Source: Spinacia oleracea (Eukaryota; Streptophyta; Magnoliopsida; Caryophyllales; Amaranthaceae). Taken from it: DNA of 64,000 bases. The notes under the pieces are model-generated. The model had not been told where the DNA came from. It worked only from the letters and a program-made list of their open reading frames with translations, and searched no databases. A program made the position numbers and the translations under genes. Below, one piece after another: positions 1 through 10,875 of the stretch; within the stretch, counting starts at the first letter, position 1; every line of letters starts with the position of its first letter. The stretch is taken from the NCBI RefSeq assembly GCF_020520425.1, contig NC_079492.1:139442361-139506360 (forward strand). Reading direction: 5' to 3'.

Positions 1-1033
1 GAACCAGTTCCATCTTTAAAATACCTTTGAAACGAAGCCGACTTTCCTCAGGAGTATTCGGACTTACTTTAAAAAGAGATTTCTGCAAGTTAAGTTGTTG
101 ACCTGAGATTCCACAAAACCTCTGAAGAATGTTCGAGACTGCACAACAACTTTCATTTGTAGCATTGAAGAAAAGAAGAGCGTCATCCGCAAAGAAAAGA
201 TGAGTCATTTGCGGGCTTCCTCTAGTCAATTTAATCCCCGTAAACTGCTTAAGATCATTCCCTAACTGCAACATTCTAGATAAAATATCCATGCAGAAAA
301 GAAACAAAAAAGGAGATAACGGATCACCTTGTCGAATTCCGCAACGAGGCCTAAAATTTTCCGATGTGTGGCCATTAATTAGCACTTTGTAGGAGACTGT
401 CGAAATACATTGATGAACCAATCGGATCCAATGCTGAGGAAAACCATAACCCCTTAAAACTTGAATAAGAAAGCCCCAATGAACTCTATCATAGGCCTTG
501 CTCATGTCTATTTTCAACGAAGCAAGATAACTTCTCCCCCTATGATGATAATTTAATTTATCAATAGCTTCATGACTCAAGAGGATATTGTCAGCCATGA
601 AACGACCAGAAATAAAGGCATGCTGAGACGGTGAAATAATGCTTGGAATAAGAGCCTTCAATCTCACCACCAAACACTTAGAAGCGCATTTATACACCGT
701 ATTACACAAACTTATAGGTCTAAGATGACTCGTATCCTCTGGAAAGTCTCTCTTTGGTATCATAACCAATATCGAATGATTCCATTCTTTAAGAAGGTAG
801 CCTGAAGAGAAAAAACTCCGAACTGCTTCACAAACCGACAATCCTACCTTGATCCAATGCTTTTTGAAAAAGGCCGCAGTGAAACCATCAGGCCCCGGAG
901 ATTTAGAATCTCCCATTGAAAACATAGCATCTCTAATTTCGATATCCGAAAAACCTCTTTCTAGAAAAGAAACTTGATTAGCTGAGATTTGTGGCAAGCC
1001 CAACTCTCTTATTACCATTTCCACATGCTCTCC
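1..1033 (-). mobile_element. LINE (L1-type non-LTR retrotransposon) reverse transcriptase fragment
   Basis: The minus strand is open in one frame from a stop codon at 1034-1036 to the window edge, giving about 344 residues of non-LTR reverse transcriptase. Motifs in order are SPGPDGFTAAFF near the start, the HLRPISLCN block, the palm segment KIDMSKAYDRVHW, the GIRQGDPLSPFLF block, and the catalytic HLFFADDALLFF with the FADD box. I saw no internal stop, so the copy is either young or under little decay. The coding match stops abruptly at 1033 and AT-rich DNA follows, as expected for a 5'-truncated LINE insertion. Its 3' part, normally ending in an RNase H-like domain and poly(A), lies left of the window. 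The domain call is firm. Whether the full element is active cannot be judged. Confidence 0.9.
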
Positions 1034-1846
1034 TTATGTTATTAACGTATAAACATCACAAAGTAAACATTAAAAAAAAAAAAATCAAACATCCATAACA
1101 AATTGATGAAGAAAAACACAAAACAAAAAAAAATTAGCACCATCAATATCATACAAAATCACTAAATTAACCAATTTCAATCATAATCTCACAAAAAATC
1201 ACTAAATTAACACGTACCTATTAACTCAAATCTAAAGACGAACAAAATAAACCCAATAAATCCCCAAAAACATTGACAAATTAATATTACTTATTAACTC
1301 ATAAGTCATAACTTTTATAATTTTTTTTGATTTATTTTATTAGTTTGAATAATCAACTTTGAGTTAAAGGTGAGTTAAACTACCACACATCTAACCTTTG
1401 AGATCAAAAAAATGAGATCCAATTGTTGATTTTTTGTAAAACTTAAATCTCCGATCATAAGCTTAACTTGTTAATATGTTGTAAGTACACAAGAATAGAG
1501 GGAGTATTATTTTGTCTAATCTACATAAATAGTGTAGTCGTTGTAAGTTAAAGGCCAAGAAACTAATCAATTTTATTCCACGGTTGACAAATTAAGAATT
1601 TAAAATGTTAATAAAATAAATAAATAGAACCATGCAAGAATTTTATACATGTATTATTTAATTTAAAAAAAATATTAAATTAGAATTTCGAGGTTGAAAC
1701 AATTAATACCCAATAAAAATTCAATCGAACGGACGGGAAAGATGCGAGGAGCCGAGGAATACAAATTGAGCAGCAGCAGTATATATTGCAAGATAATTGT
1801 TACTCTGTATATTTATATAATAAATTTGGCTAATAATAACATCAAA
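1034..1846. other. AT-rich intergenic DNA, no gene seen
   Basis: Very AT-rich sequence with short A and T runs between the LINE fragment and the tRNA gene. A 'gagggagta' string near 1498 could be the worn right end of a Stowaway-like MITE, but I could not find its partner end. No coding potential is seen. Confidence 0.5.
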
Positions 1847-1930
1847 GTCAGGATGGCCGAGTGGTCTAAGGCGCCAGACTCAAGTTCTGGTCTTCGTAAG
1901 AGGGCGTGGGTTCAAATCCCACTTCTGACA
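1847..1930 (+). tRNA. tRNA-Leu (anticodon CAA)
   Basis: An 84-nt cloverleaf: acceptor GTCAGGA (1847-1853) pairs with TTCTGAC (1923-1929) with one G-U pair, and the discriminator base is A1930. The D-arm region GCCGAGTGGTCTAAGGC contains the A box. The anticodon stem CCAGA/TCTGG encloses loop CTCAAGT, giving anticodon CAA, which reads UUG leucine codons. A long variable arm, typical of leucine tRNA, precedes the T arm, whose GGTTCAAATCC is the B box. No intron is present and CCA is not encoded, as expected for a nuclear gene. A run of about ten T residues right after it (1932-1941) is a standard RNA polymerase III terminator. Confidence 0.97.
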
Positions 1931-1941
1931 ATTTTTTTTTT
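1931..1941 (+). terminator. RNA polymerase III T-run terminator of tRNA-Leu
   Basis: The tRNA 3' end is followed at once by an A and about ten T residues, enough for pol III termination. Confidence 0.8.
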
Positions 1942-1964
1942 CCCAAAATTTTGAAGCTTAAATC

Positions 1965-2430
1965 ACATATATAATACTCGTTTATTTAAGTTCACGAACA
2001 ACTCATTATTCAATCGTTCATGAATAAGCTCGTCTTTTTATGTTCATGATCAAATTTATCATACATAATTGTTTTAGTATAGGTAAAATTTTGACTTTTA
2101 ACTTACAAAAGTATATAATAGAATAAAATGTAAAAGAATTAAACTTAAAATTCTAAATTAGTACACACTCAAATTATGTTTTCAAACAGGTTAAACACTA
2201 TACAAAGATCGTTTATAAAAAACTCGTTTAGGAACTCGGCTCAATTAATAAAAATTTGTTCAAGTTTGGTATGCTCAAAAATAGTTCATGGAAACATAAT
2301 CTCTTACACATACCGAACTTGAACAAAATTTTGAGCTTGGTTGAAATCTCGGGCTTCGCCTTAATTAAATGAACACGAACATGAATATGGTAGTACTCGT
2401 CTAGGCTTGGCTCGACTCGACTCATTTTTA
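1965..2430. repeat. Degenerate repeat with inverted 'actcg...gttca' ends
   Basis: The left part has 'aatactcgtttatttaag' and 'gttcacgaacaa', and 'cgttcatgaataagctcg' follows. The right part carries the inverse style of these words ('aattaaatgaacacgaacatg', 'tagtactcgtctaggcttgg'). This looks like an old MITE-like foldback repeat. Boundaries and superfamily are uncertain, and no target duplication was identified. Confidence 0.35.
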
Positions 2431-2504
2431 CCCAACTAAAACTGTGGAATCATGAGTATTATCTCCTTGTAAAAGCAAGCAAACGATAAACACAGCAAAA
2501 AATA

Positions 2505-2590
2505 TATATTTTTTTGACGGGTAAGGAAAAATTTCATCAAAATAAAGCCATACGGCATCTACAATCAAAATTTTCATGTTCTTTCTTCAC
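2505..2590 (-). mobile_element. LINE 3'-end remnant
   Basis: On the minus strand this reads 'ccgtatggctttattttgatgaaa' (in parts), then 'cttacccgtcaaaaaaa', i.e. a 3' tail with a short poly(A). Nearly the same tail occurs on the plus strand at 39700-39760. The extent upstream (towards 2640) is not clear. Confidence 0.5.
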
Positions 2591-3073
2591 ATCGAGTTAA
2601 AAACTACGTAGTAGCAAAACATCGCATAGAGTTAAAATTATTAACATAATAACTGGATTGAGCCTTCAAATTGAACTTGTAAAATCTAGTACCATTAAAT
2701 TTAAATCTACAAATCCTGTTCATCTACTTTACTGTGTAATGAATTGTTTCTTACAGAAAGTTGTAACAACGGCATCAAGAAGAAGAACATCAACCTTAGG
2801 CAAGGTTGGTAAATAAGAATTTACCCACTGTGAAACACAAATAACCACTTTGGCCATTTGTTTGGGGGGGGGGGGAGGTGAAATCGAACACTCATAACCT
2901 GTAGCCCACTTCTTTAGGAGGAAAAACTGTGCAATGCAAATGTTGTGGGCAAAACAAAATTTACATCAAGGAGACCAACTTCATTTATGCTTGCAAGTTC
3001 TGTAATGCTTCAATTGAAGCGGAAGTGCCAATGAATTATTGGGTTTATATTTGAGGTGGAAGTTGGTAAGTTG

Positions 3074-6000
3074 TTACTTCATTAAATCTAAAAATACAAA
3101 TGCATTCCACAGACTGTGCAACAACATGGAAGGCACAAGGTTCCTCGTCCGAGCAAAGAGAGCACCCATGACAACCCCCAGAAATATAAGTGGAAGCATC
3201 CTCTGTACATTGAAATGTGCTAGTGCAAACACTATTGAGCTTACCAGAATTGAGCACCATACAGGCATGTACTTTGTCAACGACGGTAAAAGGAAACCCC
3301 TGAAGACTATCTCTTCCCAAATGGGAGCACACACTGAAACAACCACAATATACAATCCCATTGCCACGGGATCCCGTGCTAAGATAGACTGTTCCACGCT
3401 TGAAAGAGTGACGGGTGTTGATGGCAATAGAGGTAGTATGTCAAGGTTGAATTGAGAGAGGCGATTTACCAGTGGAAACATGAGGCATCCTAGGGCAACG
3501 TCAAAATGCCAGTTCCCTTTCAGGCTGAATTTAAACCATCCTGGAGGAAGTGGACGAAAACGAGATAGGCAACGGTGAAGGATGGCAATCCCTGCTAGGC
3601 CTTCTGTTACGTCGGTCAAAAGGCTGTAAAATGCCTGTCCCCTGTATGTTAAAGATTCCTTACTGAAGCCAGCAATGTGGGCTGCAAATGGCATCATCCA
3701 AGAACCCACAAACCAAAATGAGGCAACCCATAATAACATAACCTGAATCAACAAAAAAGATGGTCAAACCAAGGAACTTTTTGTATGTGATCATATTAGC
3801 AAAGACTTAGGGTTAGTGGCTTTCGGTGAGTAGATAAATCCAGTAGAATACATTCTCGCATTTTTGGAACAGAGATCAAAACATGATAACAAAGATGAAG
3901 GCAGAACCTTGCAAGGTCTGCCAACCCTCATGATTGACACATCAATTATCAATAAATGACGAGAAACAGTATGTACAAACACAAAAGAGCATATGAGAGA
4001 GATGGCTGTTCCTACAAGGATGTTCATAATGAAATATTTGAAAAGATAAACTTACTTGCAATATGGTTTCTCCTGTCCATGGTACATTCCAACGATCTCC
4101 AACTGCTTTTAAAACAGAAGCAGCAGCCTGAAGCAATTTTAACCAATTAGTGACCCTTAAGTATCATGGAAGACCAGTACACAGCATAGGAAGAATGTGA
4201 ACTGCAGCAACCAGCAAGTTGATGAGATCCAATATCACGGTTAAATAAAAAAAAAATCACATAAACCCTTCTGGTGTCATGTTGCATCCCCAATAAAAGA
4301 TATCTCAACTCCCAAGACAAAAAAACACCTAAGATTGGCCAAGTCAAAAACATTTAATAAAGCATTAACTCTGTCAACTTGGGTCCTTTTACCAACAGAG
4401 CCTCCCAGGCTAGGGCGTCACCTACAGACGAATCACTGATCCTAAAAGTCATGAAATTGCCAACGTGTCAAAATAAGAGGCCAGGGACAGAGATATATAA
4501 TGTGTAGCTCCAGCCTCCAGGATATCCAAACTTCAGATCTATTCTCCAGAGACAAAGGTTCTCTGCACAACCTACAACTAGGCTATTTCCAAAAGACAAA
4601 AACCTCATGGATAAAGAATCTCATGACGGTTGGAAACAAATCCTCTGACTTCAATGCCACATGGAAAAGTCAACATGTGTCTCCTACTTACAGGTATTGT
4701 ACAAACAACTCGAGGTTCATTGTGTTTCATTTTTTTTTATCAAATTAACCCCTGTTGGGCTCTAATTATCAGCGTGTTTAGAAATTTAGATGTAGTAATG
4801 TAGTATAGAAATTGTATTGAAAACATTAGATATCCTAATTTTACTGGGGGAAGGGGAGGGAGGGGGCTGTAACATATTATGTTTAGGCTTCCTGCAACTT
4901 TAACAAAAAACAAATTGTGTCCGTAAAATACTTCTTAATCTATAGTATTTCCAGTGTTCTTTACGGATTTTTTAATACAAACAGACCACTTATTGTAATT
5001 CATTAATTATTTTTTTTCAAACATAACATCATGGATTACTTCATAGCAGTTCCTAACTATTACTTATCATGTTATTATACATCCACATCAAGGCTAATTA
5101 CGCCCATTCATCTTCAGAACATGGACTATATTAATTCTTTAAAGCCTAAAATCCAGTACAAACAACAGTTCTATAAGCTGTCCCTTTGCCTTTAGAAATA
5201 GATTACGGCCACCAAGTATTCGAGACTAGATTTCTTGCAATACCTTGATCAATAATTTGATTTTTGTGATGACAGACCCCGAAATACCTGAGCACCACAC
5301 TTTCCTACCAACTGGTTTCACAATATCTTGATCGATATCCTTCTTTGTACCAAACATTTCAATTTACTTCAAGTCAACCTTAATGTTTCAAGTTTTTACC
5401 TCTGATCTCCACAGTTCTATTTTATAACTATTATCTACTCTAAAATGATCCCCTAAAACAGTTTCAGCTGCAAATCACATACACCATGTCACCTTATATA
5501 ATATAGAGCTAGTATTACTATCCATAACCATCGCATAGAAGAAAGACCTGCGTAACCCAATTCATAATTTTCTCAGTCCGTATACATATCAATTATAGCG
5601 TTCATATACTTAAAGAGATATACCCTTCTTTATCAATGCCCACCAAAGTAGGTCAGTTTGTTCCTAGTAAAAAAAACTCTCCATGTAAACAATTATATTT
5701 ACATTTTTACATCATATGATGACTTCAATAGTTTATCTCTGGGGTATAAACCCAAAAGTGGCTCTTTAGCACCTTCACCCACTTCCTACGTTCCTAGGTC
5801 TATGCTCATTTACCCTTTCCCATAAGTTTGTACAGTACCTAATTAGTTTATCCCTCAATGCAAATCTCCTTGTTATTGGAAAAAGGCATGTGCTCTGCCT
5901 CTATTCCTCTGGCATTTTTGAGTAATCCAAAAATCAAGATCTCCACATATCATTGGAAATACCATTCCGGCAAAATGTGTTCTCTATATTAGTCATGGGC

Positions 6001-9000
6001 CTGGATATTAATATCTTGCATTGCTCAACTTGACCCTTAATGAAGAGTTCATCAATCCTATAATATTATCCTTAGAACACTAATTGAACTAGTCATCGTA
6101 TCCTTTTTTCGCAACATCTTCTTAGTATCTTTCTCTCCTTCCTTTTAAGTCCTAAATAATCATACCAGTTGCATTCCGAACGATTACCTGTCTTTGTAAT
6201 TGCCTCCATGTACTCCACATTATTCTCCTCATTGGCTCATCCCAAATCCCAATTCTATCTCATCTTTAAACAACATTTCGCGTTGCCCGAATATCTTTAT
6301 TAACCTCTTCATTGATCAACAAAAGTTCTTCAGCTGGATCAGGTGCATACGAATACCTCTACAGATCAATCATTCTTTTCAACTACTTGGTAGACTCCTT
6401 CAAAACTCAAACATCTAGTTCTTTTCTCTGTTTAAGTTTTTTTCCTCCTTTTTTTTTTTTGAAATAAGTTTTTTTCCTCCTTTATCTTACTTTGATGTGT
6501 ACCTCAAGAACCACAAACTTCTCACAAGGCATAACTTTTCAATCGCTGCAATTACACCTACACACCCTCACTGTAAAAAAAATCTATTTTTGCATGTGCT
6601 CCATGCTGAAAGTCGCCAGATGAATTGCGTGCTTCCTAAAATACTATCTCCACTCACATGTTCGAATCACGTGCCTCTTAAAACAACTATCTCCCCTCAC
6701 ATCTTCCTTTCTCTCTTCTCAATATATACCCACTATGTTCAAGCATCCACTTTTTCTCTCTTTCCTTTCTATATGAGTGCCTTTCCTGAAACCTTATGAC
6801 AACGGGTAAATTATTTGGATACAAAAGGAGTGTAAAGATTTTAATGTTACAAAATGAGAGTGAGGTCCATCCCAAAAAATGTGATGAAAAAAAATCGTGT
6901 GACTGAGGTTCATTTGGTACAATGATAGTATCCGAAGAAAAACATTTGCAATAAATTTCTCCTGACAGAAGGTGAATTTTTGTAATAATACAATGTTCTA
7001 AGATAGCTATTAGTTTGTCTAAATAAAATGAACCCTTCATAGTCAAGCAGAACAATCTAAGCATATATGTTATAGAACGATAGCGATTCTGCTGCAATAC
7101 AGATGACATAGTCAATTTGTACTCATATGTAAGCATGCTTGAAAGCTTTATATGCTGACCACATCTACGGCCTTTGTCCAGTAATTTGCTATTGGCTTTT
7201 TCAAATAGTCAGATTACTAAAAAGTTATGTTTGGTAAGCGGATATCATATTAAGGTAGTATTCTCTTCACTCGAACTTCACTGATCTCATCTTAACTGAA
7301 CTTATTATCCTTTAACTTATCTGGACTATAATCTTAGCTTATCTGAATTGATTAGACCTGGACATGTCTTGTTTGAACTACTAGCCACAAGCTTATCTTA
7401 TCTAGACTTATTCGACATGAAACAAGTGAAAATAAGGAGGGGAATATAAAAAGGTACTAAGCTTATATTACTAAAATTATCCGAACTTGTTAGCCCTGAG
7501 CTTATGTTGTCTACAATTATTAGCCATGAACTAAGACTTATCTGAGCTAATTAGCTCTGAATTTAGACTTATTCGAACTTATTAACCCTGAAATTAGACT
7601 TATTTGAAATCATTATCCCTGAAAATCTTATCTTGTACAGCCCTAAACCTATATTGTCTGAACTTTCACCTAAAATAAGTAAAAGTAAGGTAAAAGGAAC
7701 AGAACTTAAGAGGTTGTTAATTTTCATAAAATCATCTAATCAACAACTAATGTTACCAACATCTTTGTACGTAGCTAATAGCCTAATAGTAACAACTCTT
7801 CAAAAGGAAAATACTAACTTGAACGGCCAAAGAAACAGTCGGATAACCAGCTAGTTTGCAAACTGCTCCTCTCTCTGAGAGTAAATTTGATGAGCAACCT
7901 ATGAAGTATTAAATCTTTACCGGTGCAGTCTTGTACAAGTGCCGGCACTTGCCCCAACCACTTGCCCAACCAGTACCCATATCTACCTAAACCTTGAACA
8001 CATATCTACCTGAACCTTAAAAATCTCTAGTCCAGTTAGATCCAGCATTCTCCCTTTACGTATTCATTATTTGTATATGAGGCTAGCAGCTACTGGAAGA
8101 GAAATGTCTAACTAGTCCAAGCTTTCTTTGAGCACATCAAACTTTAATATCCTTTACTCAAGGTGATTCAATCAATAAATTTCTAGATTATGAAGTAAAA
8201 AGTAAAAATAATAATCAAAGGGGGTTCATAAAGTGAGATATGTGTTACTGGTTAGACTATATGGATGGAAAAGATCACATATCTATAGCAAATGTTTGAC
8301 TACAAGAGGCCGCAAACTCATTATCGAGTGGGGATTATATTCCTTTAATCTAGTTCCACATTTCATTCACTAAGCACGAGAATTTGGAAATGAAGCTTTG
8401 TCATTGATTTCCTGGAAACCACAGCTAAATTCAAGGACATTGACAAAGTATAATGTAAATGTTTTCCAACACAATCATTTCATTCTTTAACAGTTTCAAA
8501 AAAAAATAAAAAAAATAAAAAAATCATCTTGTCCTAATCAACTCATGAAATTGTTCGCAAATTGTTACCAAATAACATATTAAAACAGGTACATCAATTC
8601 ACTAAACATTTGAAGATACTTAAGTTCGAAGTTACCTCTCGAAAACATGACCTCCAATCCTTTTTAAGGACTGTCTGAAATTCGAGCTTCGGCTTCACCA
8701 ATTCCTCAGCTAAAACATCTTCAACCACATCAGGTTTCAAGTTCTCAGCAGGAAACTCCTCTTGCCTAAAACAACAAATTTTCCATCTCTGCAATAATCC
8801 CATCACGGAAAAAACAAAACCAATTACGAAAAATTCCAAAACCAGCTACAATAAATCAATCACTACATTTCAACACAAAAGTAACACCTTTGTACAAGAA
8901 GAAATAGAAAAAACAAGCGTTTTAAAACTACTTACAGATTTTGAAGAGCTGAAATTAGAATCCGCAACGCCAAAATTACGATTCAGTAACGATAAGCTAG

Positions 9001-9085
9001 CGGGACGATTCGGAACCCTAATTCTAGATAAAGAAGGTACAGCTAAAGGGCGATGAGAGATACAATAGGAAGAAGAGCTCAACAT
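3074..9085 (-). CDS. CPBP/CAAX-type intramembrane protease family protein, predicted chloroplastic (4 exons)
   Basis: Coding exons on the minus strand are 8936-9085, 8636-8788, 4056-4127 and 3074-3742, all joined in phase 0 with GT-AG borders, for 347 residues. Exon 1 begins MLSSSSYCIS and is rich in Ser, Arg and Pro, like a plastid transit peptide. The last exon carries the membrane domain with the family hallmarks: EEIVFRG (Glu268-Glu269 and Arg273), FALAH (His301) and HSLWN (His334, Asn338). These are the presumed metal-binding and catalytic residues of CPBP (Abi) glutamic-type membrane proteases. Similar plant proteins, such as the Arabidopsis At1g14270 type, have no firmly known substrate. 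Start choice rests on the only upstream ATG giving a transit-like leader. The third intron is about 4.5 kb and holds a Harbinger-like MITE. The small exon 4056-4127 rests on its splice sites, phase and remembered family similarity. An extra small exon in the big intron cannot be excluded. Confidence 0.88.
4128..8635 (-). other. Large intron 3 of the CPBP protease gene
   Basis: This 4.5 kb stretch separates the exon ending at 8636 from the one starting at 4127. It has no convincing coding segment on either strand. It contains a G-rich tract near 4845-4865, a T-rich stretch near 6428-6480, and the repeat at 7254-7706. Its length is far above the other introns of this gene. Confidence 0.7.
7254..7706. 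mobile_element. Harbinger-like MITE (ACTTATCTGAACTTA family), longer member
   Basis: Flanked by TAA at 7251-7253 and 7707-7709. Ends are imperfect inverted repeats (left 'ggtagtattctcttcac', right complement 'gttctgttccttttacc'). The interior repeats words such as 'acttatctgaactta' and 'ttagccctgaa'. It shares these features with the copies at 18727-18883, 36614-39839 and 51257-51592. A TAA duplication fits PIF/Harbinger MITEs. It is much longer (453 bp) than the 157-bp copy. Confidence 0.6.
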
Positions 9086-9591
9086 TGAGGTCGGAAATTA
9101 GGGTTTTCTCCGCGCCTTTTCGTCGATTATACCAAACCTATGCATTTGGGGAAAACTGCAGATGAAGCAAAACAAACAGAAAAACCTAATTCCCCAAATT
9201 CAAACTACCACAAGCGAAACTTGAGAATCAATCAGACAAAGATAAACCCAATTGTTGAAATCAATGTTCCTAATTAAGGAGTGAGACCCCAAAAAATCGA
9301 TTTTGGAAAATTTTTAAATGATTTTGGGAAATTACATTTGGAGGAATCGAGGAAGCTTCAAGTGCACGAGTTTCTTAGAGAGGAAAGGAAAGGGAAAATG
9401 CTTATAAGTTTATCTCACCAACCACTCACTTGGTATTAGCTTGGCCAAACAGCACCTAAGCTTAGCCAGCCTTTTCCGAATTTCTTTGGTTGCTCCTCTT
9501 GGTTGGAATTTCTTTATGCAGAAAACAAATTTACCAAAAAATCCCTAATTAATTAATTAATAAAAAGTTATTAAAAGAAAAGCTATCCACA
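9086..9591 (-). promoter_or_regulatory. Presumed 5' UTR and promoter region of the CPBP protease gene
   Basis: The sequence upstream of the start codon at 9083-9085, read on the minus strand, contains the likely leader ('gaaaaccctaatttccgacc' just upstream). No clear TATA box was fixed. Nothing else is recognised before the repeat at 9592. Confidence 0.4.
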
Positions 9592-9915
9592 AATTCTTAT
9601 TTATAACGGGTGTACAATAAAAATATTGTACACCGGAGTAAAAGTTGACTCAAAATGCTTAAAAGTTACATTTATATATGTAAAAGTTATCTATTTTTTA
9701 ATGATAAATTTTTTCATTTGAATAAAAATTATTTCTTCAAAATCACTAATAATGTATAAATTAATCATTTAACCCTTTAAAATGTTTATCTATCAACTTT
9801 TTAATTTTATAATATAAAAGTTACAGAAAAATAGGTTAAAGTTACAAAAATTTCATAAAAGTTATCTTGGTGTACAATAAATTTACTGTACACCTTGTGC
9901 GCGCAAGACCTTTTG
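9592..9915. repeat. 324-bp dispersed repeat with hairpin ends, copy 1
   Basis: This matches 52709-53031 over its whole length and in nearly the same size (324 versus 323 bp). It starts aattcttattta and ends caagaccttttg. Just inside each end is a palindrome: 'ggtgtacaata...tattgtacacc' on the left (9608-9636) and 'ggtgtacaataaa...gtacacc' on the right (9869-9896). A GC-rich inverted word, ttgtgcgcgcaa, follows. The interior has no coding potential. The class (MITE or Helitron-like) is undecided because no outer inverted repeats or target duplication were found. Confidence 0.65.
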
Positions 9916-10875
9916 AAAACTATCGATGAATACGTGAAGCCGACAACCGATGATATTGAAGCATGAATTTACAATATAACAATTCTAAACTGATTCTAAG
10001 TAGAAGTAAGGTTAATTTGTGCCGATTTCTTGGACTTCCACCATTAAACAATTCTGCTGTAAAACCATTACACAATTCCACCATTAATTTGTTTCATCAA
10101 TTCTCTGTAACTTTGTTGACATTAAAGGAAAAAGAGGACCAACCAAGAGGAGCAAATAATTTTGCCATCAAAGGAATTTCCGTGAGGGAAGCAATTTTTA
10201 TCAGTAGTTTGATGACCAACGTACTCCGTATTTAAAAATTCTAGTAATATTAACAATTAGTAACATTATTTTCATCATTTAATTCATAGTTGTAATATGT
10301 CAGGAAATAATAACACATAATATCACTTACTAACACCTACTGAATTCGAGCCAAGGATATTGACGACATAACGTACTCCATAATATTCAATTTATCAATA
10401 CCCATAAAATACTAATGTACTCGATATTGACGACATAACGTACTTGAAATACATAGAAAAATAAAAAATCAATAATACTATATAAAATTAATCGTTCATA
10501 CGTACCTAATAAATATTATTATCAAAGGTCGAATGCTCTCGTTCATTGATATGTTCATCATATTTTTAAAGAAATTTGTCCTATTTCTAATATGCATAGG
10601 AAACATTATATCTATATAACTCTAACTCTAGAATCCTAATACATACAAACCAAGACAATAATATTTATAGTATCAAATAATACAAGGAGTAAAATTATAT
10701 CTTGGTCAGCTATATAATTATATATTGCGTGTGATTATACGTTGAGATAGATTATTAAGAATATTAAATAAACTAGTACACTTAGAAGTGCATAAGATGT
10801 AGGACTAGTTAATAATTCCTTATTAGAGTAGTTGTAGGAGGCAACTACTTATAATATACGAAAATAGGGTATCCT
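9916..10875. other. Intergenic DNA, AT-rich
   Basis: No gene recognised. The 21-bp word 'gatattgacgacataacgtac' occurs twice (about 10357 and 10425), a small local duplication. Confidence 0.5.

Noticed and set aside
1694-1954. 86-codon plus-strand open frame
   Set aside because: It runs straight through the tRNA-Leu gene; the frame is accidental.
2864-2880. G-run as telomere-like or G-quadruplex regulatory site
   Set aside because: A single uninterrupted G tract (about 15) in AT-rich DNA; simple slippage explains it and no repeat of telomere type is present.
3039-3455. 138-codon plus-strand open frame
   Set aside because: It is antisense to the conserved last exon of the CPBP protease, whose motifs are clear on the minus strand.
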